Positions 7,498-14,779 of a DNA stretch of 46,731 bases are shown here, piece by piece (position 1 is the first letter of the stretch; each line of letters opens with the position of its first letter). A program made the position numbers and the translations under genes. The notes beneath the pieces are model-generated. The model had not been told where the DNA came from and made no database searches. It saw only the letters and a list, made by a program, of their open reading frames with translations. Source of the stretch: Bacteroidia bacterium (GTDB taxonomy: Bacteria > Bacteroidota > Bacteroidia > SXHM01); assembly GCA_020054035.1 (NCBI GenBank), contig JAGVLY010000086.1, forward strand, positions 1 through 46,731, written 5' to 3'.

Positions 7498-7555
7498 CAC
7501 CAACCCGCAACAACAAAAACCCTGATAGGTATCGGGGGAAATGAGGAAAGAAGAT
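7498..7555. repeat. 58-bp direct repeat, copy 1
   Basis: Nearly identical to 7979-8035; differences are one base near the start and one A in a short A run. Contains CCCTGATAGGTATCGGGG, a degenerate form of the 18-bp palindrome, and ends GAGGAAAGAAGATT just before the ATG at 7560, where GAGG could serve as a weak ribosome site. Confidence 0.88.
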
Positions 7556-7559
7556 TGAA

Positions 7560-7931
7560 ATGAAAAAACTCACATTTATAATATTATTAGCGATTTCACA
7601 TCCATCGTTTTCGCAATCACCATCAATTAACTTTAGTATTAGTGGAGATGTCGGCCTGTTCCGTTTTGACCCGGGCAGTTATGATAAAAAATATCCAAGC
7701 GAAGCATTAGAAAATGATGCTGATGGCATTGTGAGGATAGAACTCGCAATTGATTCGCTCTGTAATCTAATAGGATATAAAAATCTAAATCATATTGGCT
7801 ACGGATTAGATGAAGCAGGGCTTGAATTTATTTTAGCCCAGTATGAAAAGGCCAGAAAAGCTAAGCCCGATATAAAATGTGGGAATGGTGTATTGCATCA
7901 TGTTGTGACAGTTAATTTTAAACTTGAGTAA
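7560..7931 (+). CDS. Small secreted protein with a TonB C-terminal-like domain
   Basis: Signal peptide MKKLTFIILLAISHPSFSQ, then about 100 residues that resemble the C-terminal domain of TonB: YPSEALENDADGIVRIELAI, then IGYGLDEAGLEFILAQYEKA, ending in a strand VVTVNFKL. TonB proteins use this fold to contact TonB boxes of outer-membrane receptors, but this protein has a cleavable signal instead of a membrane anchor and no linker, so it cannot itself transmit force. It may be a periplasmic domain with another role. It sits between two copies of a 58-bp direct repeat. The match to the domain is by pattern only. Confidence 0.65.
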   Translation: MKKLTFIILLAISHPSFSQSPSINFSISGDVGLFRFDPGSYDKKYPSEALENDADGIVRIELAIDSLCNLIGYKNLNHIGYGLDEAGLEFILAQYEKARKAKPDIKCGNGVLHHVVTVNFKLE

Positions 7932-7978
7932 TTTATCTAAACCCTAACAAGCGGAAAGAAGGAAGGGATGAAAAACAT

Positions 7979-8035
7979 CACCAAACCGCAACAACAAAAC
8001 CCTGATAGGTATCGGGGGAAATGAGGAAAGAAGAT
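7979..8035. repeat. 58-bp direct repeat, copy 2
   Basis: Second copy of the 7498-7555 sequence, 480 bp away. It ends on the first base of the stop codon of the convergent HMG-CoA lyase gene. Together the copies bracket the gene at 7560-7931. Confidence 0.88.
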
Positions 8036-8883
8036 TAAGCCGGAAACGTTTGCAAAGCCAGCAGCGAAGCTGCATCAAAAGCCTTTTTATTTATGCCTGT
8101 CTCCATCTTTTTCTCTTCAAAAAAACTCAGCAGATTTTCGGTAGGCATGTTGCCGGTTAATTTATCAGAGGCCATGGGGCAACCGCCAAAACCTTTGATG
8201 GCGCTGTCAAAACTGCGGCAGCCGCTGTTGTAGGCAGCCTCCACTTTTTCTTTCCATTTATCAGGAGTGGTGTGCAGGTGCGCACCAATTTCTAAATCCG
8301 GCAAGGCAGGAATAAGATTAGAAAACATGTAACTGATATTCTCCGGATTAGAGACACCGATGGTATCAGCCAATGAGAAATACTTAATACCTAATTGCGA
8401 AAGCTTTTGTGTCCAGCTGATAGCAATATCGCTGCTCCACTCATCACCGTAAGGGTTTCCGAAGGCCATGGAGATATACACCAACATTTTTTTATTGCGG
8501 TTGATGCAAATAGTTTGCACCTCCTCTACCCTTTTCAGGTTTTCTTCAATAGTAGAATTTCCGTTGCGCTGCTGAAATGTTTCGGAAATAGAAAACGGAA
8601 AACCGAGGTACGTGATTTCATCAAAAGCGGCAGCATCTTCCGCACCGCGCTTGTTAAGAATAATGGAAAGCAGCTTTGATTTTGTGCCTGTCATCTCCAG
8701 TTTACCAACCAATTCAGCCGTATCGCGCATTTGCGGAATGGCTTTGGGCGAAACAAAACTTCCGAAGTCAATGGTATCAAAACCCACTTTCAGCAGGGAG
8801 TTGATGTAAGCCGCTTTTTTTTCGGTGGGTATAAACTCGTGTATGCCTTGCATGGCATCACGCGGGCATTCGGTGATTTTCAT
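8035..8883 (-). CDS. Hydroxymethylglutaryl-CoA lyase
   Basis: Enzyme of leucine and ketone-body metabolism that splits HMG-CoA to acetyl-CoA and acetoacetate, a member of the HMGL-like TIM-barrel family. Seen in the sequence: N-terminal ITECPRDAMQGIHEFIPTEK with the Arg-Asp pair of the active site, LADTIGVSNP, the metal-binding HLH in GAHLHTTPD, and the C-terminal GGCPMASDKLTGNMPTE loop carrying the catalytic Cys. Its 282 aa match the family's usual length. The N-terminus reaches the conserved region at once, so the ATG at 8881-8883 fits. With the branched-chain-like E1 at 1151 it suggests leucine breakdown, though the two are not linked. Confidence 0.9.
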   Translation of the reverse strand: MKITECPRDAMQGIHEFIPTEKKAAYINSLLKVGFDTIDFGSFVSPKAIPQMRDTAELVGKLEMTGTKSKLLSIILNKRGAEDAAAFDEITYLGFPFSISETFQQRNGNSTIEENLKRVEEVQTICINRNKKMLVYISMAFGNPYGDEWSSDIAISWTQKLSQLGIKYFSLADTIGVSNPENISYMFSNLIPALPDLEIGAHLHTTPDKWKEKVEAAYNSGCRSFDSAIKGFGGCPMASDKLTGNMPTENLLSFFEEKKMETGINKKAFDAASLLALQTFPA

Positions 8884-8888
8884 AATTG

Positions 8889-8896
8889 CAAAAATA
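8889..8896 (-). promoter_or_regulatory. Possible -7 box of the HMG-CoA lyase gene
   Basis: Minus-strand TATTTTTG matches TAnnTTTG, 5 bp upstream of the ATG. No -33 element at normal distance is seen. If used, the message would be almost leaderless. Confidence 0.35.
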
Positions 8897-8902
8897 CATT
8901 TT

Positions 8903-8979
8903 ATGCCACAAAGACACTAAGGCACAAAGCGTCACTAAATTTCTTTGTGTTTCTTAGTGGCTTTGTGCCTTAGTGGCAT
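8903..8979. repeat. Intergenic imperfect inverted repeat (CACTAAGG type)
   Basis: The right arm CTTTGTGCCTTAGTGGCAT pairs over 19 bp with the left arm, which carries an 8-base insertion that duplicates part of the word. Placed between the sigma-factor stop and the HMG-CoA lyase start on the same strand, so it may end the sigma transcript. Confidence 0.88.
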
Positions 8980-8982
8980 TTA

Positions 8983-9582
8983 TTAAGCAGCAATCCTTTT
9001 TTCTTTAGCCTCGTTCATCATCTCCCTCAGATTAATAATTGCATAACGCATTCGTCCCAGTGCAGTGTTAATATTCACATTGGTCATTTCAGCAATTTCC
9101 TTGAAACTCATTTTGCCGTAGTGACGCATCAACACCACCTCTTTCTGTTCATCCTCAAGCCTGTCTATCATCGTACGGATTTCGTGTTCCATCTCACCAT
9201 CCATAATTTTTTCTTCCGCATTTTTTTCATCGTTTATCAGCAATCTGAAAACATCTACACTCTCCTCATCTTCATCAGCAGCATTATCCACAAACTGCAT
9301 TTTTTTGCCGTTACGAAAAAAATCCATGACCATGTTATGCGCAATACGCATAACCCAAGGAAGAAATTTACCTTCCTCTTTGTAGCTGCCTTTGTTCATG
9401 GTGTTAATCACTTTCAGAAAAACATCCTGGAAAATATCTTCAGCCACATTGCGCTGCTTAACTGTAAGCACTATGTAGGTGAAAATTTTGTTTTTGTGGC
9501 GTTTGAGCAGTTGCTCAAAGCAATTGTCGTTACCGTTAAGGTATCCGTTAATCAATTGCTCATCGGTTTGGTTGGATTGCAT
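8983..9582 (-). CDS. ECF-type RNA polymerase sigma factor
   Basis: A 199 aa sigma-70 family factor of the extracytoplasmic function group, which directs RNA polymerase to a special set of promoters. Region 2 is RHKNKIFTYIVLTVKQRNVA through EDIFQDVFLKVINTMNKGSY and the WVMRIAHNMVMDFFR core; region 4 is RLEDEQKEVVLMRHYGKMSF then KEIAEMTNVNINTALGRMRY, a helix-turn-helix. An acidic linker (NAADEDEESVDVFRLL) separates them. No anti-sigma factor gene is adjacent, so control is probably by another route. It has an AGGAGG ribosome site, rare in this phylum, and a promoter with a leader of about 140 bases. Confidence 0.93.
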   Translation of the reverse strand: MQSNQTDEQLINGYLNGNDNCFEQLLKRHKNKIFTYIVLTVKQRNVAEDIFQDVFLKVINTMNKGSYKEEGKFLPWVMRIAHNMVMDFFRNGKKMQFVDNAADEDEESVDVFRLLINDEKNAEEKIMDGEMEHEIRTMIDRLEDEQKEVVLMRHYGKMSFKEIAEMTNVNINTALGRMRYAIINLREMMNEAKEKRIAA

Positions 9583-9586
9583 AGTT

Positions 9587-9592
9587 CCTCCT
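9587..9592 (-). promoter_or_regulatory. Strong Shine-Dalgarno site of the ECF sigma gene
   Basis: Minus strand reads AAAAAAGGAGGAACTATG: AGGAGG four bases before the ATG. Most other genes here have no such site, so it supports this start and suggests strong translation. Confidence 0.75.
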
Positions 9593-9729
9593 TTTTTAGA
9601 ATTGTGTTAGAATTAAAAAGAGTAGAGGTTTGAACTATGGCAACAACGTATTTGGGTGAAGTAGAATTCGCTTATTTAAAAAGTAAACGTATAACCCAAA
9701 TTGTTTTCAGTTGTTTGATATGATGGGGA

Positions 9730-9762
9730 CAAATGTAAAACAAAATTTTATTCAAAATCAAC
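9730..9762 (-). promoter_or_regulatory. Putative promoter of the ECF sigma gene
   Basis: Minus-strand -7 box TACATTTG (complement of 9730-9737) with GTTG (9759-9762) 21 bp upstream as -33. It lies in the 249-bp gap between the metallopeptidase stop and the sigma gene; the rest of that gap shows nothing else clear. Confidence 0.5.
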
Positions 9763-9831
9763 AGACAGAATAAAATTCTTTAAAAATAGATTATTCACAC
9801 AGAAAACAGATGATTATTCTGTCGACACAAT

Positions 9832-11703
9832 CTACCATTTCATCAGCTTGTAGCTGCTGCTGAAGTTTTGGGTTGTTACATTCGTCAAATAAATTCCTGA
9901 AGAAAGGTTTTTAGGCGAGATCTTATACTCCAGAGAACCTGAAAATGATTCAGAAAAGATAATTCTTCCGGTTACATCAATCAATTCTGCTATTCCTGTT
10001 TGCGGAGAATTAAATCTCAATTCGGCACTACTGGAACCCTCTGCAAATCCAATACTGTTTATAAGCCTTACATCAGTATTGCCGGTATTATTTTCATGTA
10101 TTCCAATGCCGCAACCGCTAAAACCACGCTGATCAAGAAAATAAGATACTGTATAAACGTGCTGGGCGCTATTAAATGACTGGGCGCTTTGCAGAAGCAA
10201 ACAGGCTGCATCGTTCATAGTGATATTAGTTGCCAGATTATACATCGCTTCAATTAATATTTCATCGGCTGCCTCTCTTCCTATAGCATCCATAATTTGC
10301 ATCATGGTTGATGACCAAATCTCGGCATCTTTGTATAAATTGCTTTGTAAATCTTCGGGATAATGCTTGCTGCTTTCAACTACGCGACCATTCCAGAATT
10401 CATTGTGTCCGTCCCACGAAAAAATTTTCTCCCAGTTAAATGAGTTAATGGATTTAGAATACGAAGCTGCAAAATAATCTCCTATGGCTTCATCCAGTGC
10501 AGTTCGCTCTATGCCTTGATTAGTGCTCGGTGCAGCGGAATAAGAAATTGCATGGCCATATTCATGAATGATCACATCTGCATCTTCGGCATCATCTACT
10601 CCACCTTCACCAAAAGTTAAACGGGGACTGGGAGTTGATGAAAAGTTTGAATTATCAGCCCCGCCCATTCCATGTGCATCAACCAATATAGGGTAATCTA
10701 CAATATTATTAAACCCTAATGATTGAATATAATCATGATAAACATTAATATGGTAAAAAGCATTTACATCTTCAAAACCATCTTGTGAGCGCGTAAATTG
10801 AAAATCAGGGGTAAGACTTGTAACGGGAACAATATCAGGAATTGAATGATTATTAATCAAACAATACAGGCTTTCCAATTTAAACGTATCGTTTTCAAAC
10901 GCAACATCAATAGTAACCTGCTGGCGCTGCATATTCAACTGTGAAATATCTGCATCCGAAGCATCTTCATAAGGCGTTCCGTAAGTAACACCTGCTGTGG
11001 TAAGCGGATCGGGGTTAAACACTCTTGCAAGTGCAGGAGTATCTACATCATGAACTCTATTATTATTGAAATAATTATTCATGTCGCGTTCGTAAACAAT
11101 CATCTGTTCATCATTAATAACCAACTCAAAGAAATTACCTTTTTTATCCCACAGTTCAATACGTGAAGCTGGTATAAGTCTTGGTCCAAGATCAAAATAT
11201 AAATCCTCTATAAAGATCTTAACAATGTCGTTTTCTTCCTGATAAATTGATTTAATAATATCATAACAATCATCTGTATCCGGAAATTTTCCTGCCGGTG
11301 TTTCCACAATATGATAGGTATTATCAAACAGCGAAATAATGTTTCCGCTTTTATCTAAATTAATTTTTACTGTGCCGCGGTATATAGGTTTTCCTTGATA
11401 ATTCTGGCGATACAAATAATGAAAACCTGTTTTACTTTGTTTCCCTTCAAGGTATTCAACAGAAAAATCAGCGCCTCTTAAATTAGGAATAGCTGAAAGC
11501 AAATATTCTTTGACAAAAGCAGTATCAGTATTTTCAATTTTGCCGGAATTAAAAGAGGAAACAGCTTTACGCACATCAACCGGATGCGGTAATCGGCTTC
11601 CCATTCCGTCATTTATTTTTTGCCCGAAACTGAGAATCGGAAAAATTAGAACAATAAAAGCTATTAAGGCTGATACGAATTTACGATCGTTACTTTTTTG
11701 CAC
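9832..11703 (-). CDS. Secreted M36/M4-like metallopeptidase with T9SS sorting domain
   Basis: A zinc protease exported through the outer membrane. Order: signal peptide (1-28, ending LSFGQ), an FTP-type propeptide (about 50-200) that would keep it inactive, the catalytic domain with VFNPDPLTTAGVTYGTPYED near 228-247, the HEYGH zinc motif (His380, Glu381, His384) and the third ligand Glu405 in LDEAIGDYF, and a C-terminal sorting domain (about 545-623: ELIDVTGRIIFSESF, SSGIYLTNVT, YKLMKW). The start is GTG at 11701-11703; no in-frame ATG precedes the mature protein. It is the last gene of a probable operon, 12 bp after the M28 peptidase, so the three secreted products may act together on protein or peptide substrates. 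Confidence 0.9.
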   Translation of the reverse strand: MQKSNDRKFVSALIAFIVLIFPILSFGQKINDGMGSRLPHPVDVRKAVSSFNSGKIENTDTAFVKEYLLSAIPNLRGADFSVEYLEGKQSKTGFHYLYRQNYQGKPIYRGTVKINLDKSGNIISLFDNTYHIVETPAGKFPDTDDCYDIIKSIYQEENDIVKIFIEDLYFDLGPRLIPASRIELWDKKGNFFELVINDEQMIVYERDMNNYFNNNRVHDVDTPALARVFNPDPLTTAGVTYGTPYEDASDADISQLNMQRQQVTIDVAFENDTFKLESLYCLINNHSIPDIVPVTSLTPDFQFTRSQDGFEDVNAFYHINVYHDYIQSLGFNNIVDYPILVDAHGMGGADNSNFSSTPSPRLTFGEGGVDDAEDADVIIHEYGHAISYSAAPSTNQGIERTALDEAIGDYFAASYSKSINSFNWEKIFSWDGHNEFWNGRVVESSKHYPEDLQSNLYKDAEIWSSTMMQIMDAIGREAADEILIEAMYNLATNITMNDAACLLLQSAQSFNSAQHVYTVSYFLDQRGFSGCGIGIHENNTGNTDVRLINSIGFAEGSSSAELRFNSPQTGIAELIDVTGRIIFSESFSGSLEYKISPKNLSSGIYLTNVTTQNFSSSYKLMKW

Positions 11704-11715
11704 AAAAATGTTTTA

Positions 11716-13185
11716 TTATGGTTTTATTCCGCGAGTTCCATCTAACCAACCCTGCCAGTATTCAAATGCTTTCATAGGAACATCTAACTTGTTATCGTCA
11801 ATCATCTTTTGCACCTCATTACGGTTTTGCCTTTTCAATGTTACCTTATCAAGATTAGCAAAATGCAACATGGTAGCTGCTGCAATGGCAGAATTTATCT
11901 TCAGATTTTGCAGATTTACTTTGTCGTAGGTATCACTTTCGCAATGGTAATCTGAACAATAATTTGCGCCTTCCTGCATACCCACAAGATTGGGAACACC
12001 CTGCATCATAAAATCATAATTATCTGTGCCGACAATCGGAACATCTGCATTTTCAAAAGGACCAAGTGATGCAACACTTACCAATGCTTTTTTTGTTTCT
12101 GCATCCAACTCGGGACGGTTTCCTGTAAAGAAACCCGTAATTTTTCCGCTACCGATATCAATAGAAGCAATTACAATGTGTTTATTTAATTCCTTTTCAT
12201 GTTGCTGTGTATAAGCATAGGAACCACAAATACACTGCTCTTCGCCATTCCATAGTGCAAAGCGAATAGTACGCTTAGGTTTTATTCCAAGTAGGGTCAT
12301 TTGGCGGGCAATATCTATTACTAAAGAAACATTACAGCCATTGTCATTTGCTCCGGTTCCCATTCCCCAGGAGTCAAGGTGGGCACCAATCAACACAACT
12401 TCATCAGGCTTTTCACTGCCTTTTATTTCACCGATAACATTGTAAGAAGTGTATGAACCTCCTGTGGTCAATTCAATATTCAGATTGATATTCAACTTCC
12501 CACCTTTTTCAAGAATTCTTATACAGCGCGAGGCATCATCACGTGCCATTACAACAAGCGGAAGTGTATTATTATATCCGCGCGAAGCAAGATGACGAAA
12601 CAATAATTTTTTAGGGCGCGATGACATATAAACAACGCCTTTAACCTGTGCAGCCATTGCCCGTCCTTCTATTTCATGTGCATCATTATATTCTTTAAAT
12701 AGCCCACCCAGTTCGGTAAGTTCATCTGTTGTAACCAACACAAATTTGTCATTTACGTTATCTCCTGCTTTTTTAAAATCATCTTCTGTGCCGTAACCAA
12801 CTGAAACTAATTCAGCTTCCAAACCACTTGCATCTGTACCAATGGAAAAAGCCCGCGAAACTACACGCGGAGAAAAATTTGAAGCACCGGTAATTTTAGC
12901 GGTGCAACTTTTCTCATCCCAAAGCGAAGGCATTTGAAAGGCTTCTTTCTTTACCTCTACTCCTGCTTCTTTAAATTTCTTAATGCCCCACTCTATTGCT
13001 TTGGTGTTAGCTTCCGTTCCGGTTACGCGACCTCCAATTTTATCACAGAGCTCATGTAAATCATCCTGAATTTGAGTATGCCCCAACATTGCAGCAACAA
13101 GCCTTTCTGTTTCGCTGTTCTGAGCGTTTAAAATAATTGCGGGGAATAAAATAAGCGATAAAAAAAATGAAACGTGCTTTAGCAT
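11716..13185 (-). CDS. M28-family zinc peptidase (carboxypeptidase Q-like)
   Basis: Secreted or periplasmic aminopeptidase-type enzyme with two catalytic zinc ions. After the signal peptide (1-21, ending ILNAQ) come a protease-associated-like insert (about 110-240) and the M28 core: GAHLDSW with its His and Asp, GTGANDNGCNVS, the NGEEQ pair of glutamates, and VGTDNYDFMMQGVPNL. A late SDYHCESDTYDKVN supplies another His ligand. The 489 aa length is typical of this family. Its start overlaps the stop of the upstream gene by one base (TAATG), indicating translational coupling. It probably trims peptides made by the metallopeptidase encoded next. Confidence 0.9.
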   Translation of the reverse strand: MLKHVSFFLSLILFPAIILNAQNSETERLVAAMLGHTQIQDDLHELCDKIGGRVTGTEANTKAIEWGIKKFKEAGVEVKKEAFQMPSLWDEKSCTAKITGASNFSPRVVSRAFSIGTDASGLEAELVSVGYGTEDDFKKAGDNVNDKFVLVTTDELTELGGLFKEYNDAHEIEGRAMAAQVKGVVYMSSRPKKLLFRHLASRGYNNTLPLVVMARDDASRCIRILEKGGKLNINLNIELTTGGSYTSYNVIGEIKGSEKPDEVVLIGAHLDSWGMGTGANDNGCNVSLVIDIARQMTLLGIKPKRTIRFALWNGEEQCICGSYAYTQQHEKELNKHIVIASIDIGSGKITGFFTGNRPELDAETKKALVSVASLGPFENADVPIVGTDNYDFMMQGVPNLVGMQEGANYCSDYHCESDTYDKVNLQNLKINSAIAAATMLHFANLDKVTLKRQNRNEVQKMIDDNKLDVPMKAFEYWQGWLDGTRGIKP

Positions 13186-14423
13186 TAGCGTTTTACAAGC
13201 ACTAAAATTTTATCATCCAACTGCACGATAGAATAATTGATTTTTTTTCTGCCGGCACTGGTTTCCATGTATACTTCAGCAGTTTTCTTACCATCATTCC
13301 ATTTACCTGAATGACAAATTTTATAGACCGATGAGTTTTTAGCTACAAGATCTTCGTCATATCCGTTATACATTTTAACAACGTAATTATAGCATAGCGA
13401 AAAATCGCCTTCTTCACCAAATTGTAGACTTGGAAAATCCTTGTATGCTGACAGGAATGTTGCTACGAATTTCAATGTATCAGTAGAACTAATGTTTGAT
13501 GAAGTTACATCACGATTCTCGAGATAATATTTTTTATTTACGTAACGCACATTCTTTTCTTCAGTTACTTTCTTTTGTTCAACCTCAACTACACCCGCAG
13601 CTTCTTTCTTCTCTGCTTTAACTGGCTGAACTAATTTCGCCTCAGCAACATTCTTTTTTTCAACTTCCACCACTGCAGCTTTAACTACTGCTTTTTCAGT
13701 TTTCACCGGCTGATTTACCTTTTCAGCTACTACATTCTTTTTTTCAGGCTCTTCTACAGTGTTCTGAGTTTTAGTTTCGGGTACTGTTTTAGCTACTGTT
13801 TCATTAGTAGTGCCTTTTATTTTTTTGCGAGCTTCCTCTTTCAAACGTTCAATCTCTGATTGGTCAGCTACATTCTGCTTAGGTGCTTCTTTTACAGGTT
13901 CTGTTTTAGTTACCACTGGTGGATTAACCTGAACCTGTTTTTGCTGAACTTCGGTTGCAATTACTTTTTCCTGCTTAGGTATTTCAGTCGGCTTTTGTTC
14001 TGTAACTAATTTAACCGGCTCTTTTTTCTCTGCAACAACCGGAGCCTTTTCGATCACCTTCTGTTCTGCTTTTTGCTCAACGGGCTTTACCACAACTACA
14101 TTTTCAGTTGCTTTTACAACCGTTTTTTCCTGAACAGATGTTGCCACCGCTTTCTCCTGCATCTTCTCACTTTCCGGTTGTTTATAATTGGTGGCAGTTG
14201 CTCCTGTGTTGCTAACCTTAGGCTGATCTTTCACCATTTCTTTGATAATGTCATCAACCTTATAAACAATGGTATCGCCCTTAGATGTTATGAAAATATT
14301 TTTCTTGCCCATGGCAATTTTTTCAAGATTTCCATTAACGAAAATTTCAAACTCCTGATTGGTTTGGGCGGAAACAGAATAACAGAATAACAGAACAAAT
14401 ATGGTAGTGGCGAATCTTAACAT
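13185..14423 (-). CDS. Secreted Lys/Glu/Val/Pro-rich protein (412 aa)
   Basis: Signal peptide MLRFATTIFVLLFCYSVSAQ. Residues about 80-295 are low-complexity and rich in K, E, V, P and Q with many VVAEKK/EKKNVAE-like words, no aromatic residues, and so probably extended and disordered. The last 120 residues look folded (KFVATFLSAYKDFPSLQFGE, CYNYVVKMYNGYDEDLVAKN), and a short N-terminal segment (20-75) is also ordered. I recognise no family. It could span the periplasm or bridge to the cell wall, as TonB linkers do, but no membrane anchor is present. It is the first gene of the peptidase operon. Confidence 0.7.
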   Translation of the reverse strand: MLRFATTIFVLLFCYSVSAQTNQEFEIFVNGNLEKIAMGKKNIFITSKGDTIVYKVDDIIKEMVKDQPKVSNTGATATNYKQPESEKMQEKAVATSVQEKTVVKATENVVVVKPVEQKAEQKVIEKAPVVAEKKEPVKLVTEQKPTEIPKQEKVIATEVQQKQVQVNPPVVTKTEPVKEAPKQNVADQSEIERLKEEARKKIKGTTNETVAKTVPETKTQNTVEEPEKKNVVAEKVNQPVKTEKAVVKAAVVEVEKKNVAEAKLVQPVKAEKKEAAGVVEVEQKKVTEEKNVRYVNKKYYLENRDVTSSNISSTDTLKFVATFLSAYKDFPSLQFGEEGDFSLCYNYVVKMYNGYDEDLVAKNSSVYKICHSGKWNDGKKTAEVYMETSAGRKKINYSIVQLDDKILVLVKR

Positions 14424-14502
14424 TGCGATAGCTTTTACTTCAAAAAATACACAGCAAGTTTAGGAAAATATCTTTTAATCTGTTTTGTTTAAGTCAAATT
14501 AA

Positions 14503-14510
14503 TACTTTTG
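14503..14510 (+). promoter_or_regulatory. -7 box of the cobalamin-riboswitch operon
   Basis: TACTTTTG fits TAnnTTTG, with a weak TCTG 20 bp upstream. Transcription would begin a few bases later, right at the 5' end of the riboswitch. Confidence 0.6.
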
Positions 14511-14519
14511 CCCCCAAGC

Positions 14520-14717
14520 GATGGTTCTATGTGAAGATGTCAAATTCACAGGATTAAAATGGGAATCAGGTGTAAATCCTGAACAGTTCCCGCTGCTGTA
14601 AGTAGCTTCACCCTTTTCGGGTGAAGAAAATTTTTCGGAAATCTTTGCCACTGTTTTGCCTTAGGCGAGACGGGAAGGCTCCGAAAAAGAACGAGTCAGA
14701 AGACCTGCCATAGCCCG
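14520..14717 (+). ncRNA. Cobalamin (adenosylcobalamin) riboswitch
   Basis: Class hallmarks in order: closing-stem start GATGGTTCTATG, then GGGAATCAGGTGTAAATCC, the CAGTTCCCGCTGCTGTAAGT core, GCCACTG, GGCGAGACGGGAAGG, and the B12 box GAGTCAGAAGACCTGCC at 14693-14709. CATAG after the box pairs with CTATG near the start to close the P1 stem. Such RNAs bind a corrinoid and lower expression of the downstream gene. The gene that follows is a BtuB-type receptor, exactly as expected. Confidence 0.96.
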
Positions 14718-14725
14718 ACAAAGGT

Positions 14726-14752
14726 TCACTACTTTCGGGTAAAGAGTAGTGA
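14726..14752 (+). promoter_or_regulatory. Hairpin between riboswitch and btuB start
   Basis: TCACTACT and AGTAGTGA form a perfect 8-bp stem just after the aptamer; a smaller ACTGA/TCAGT stem (14757-14772) follows and ends 7 bases before the start codon. There is no T run, so control is more likely on translation than by termination. Which fold is ligand-bound is inference. Confidence 0.55.
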
Positions 14753-14779
14753 GCGGACTGAGTAAAATCAGTTTATCGT

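Noticed and set aside
7498-8035. Integron gene cassette with attC sites
   Set aside because: The repeats are direct, carry no attC-like paired core sites, and no integrase is seen.
9121-9633. Plus-strand open frame of 170 codons
   Set aside because: It is antisense to the ECF sigma factor, which is unmistakable on the minus strand.
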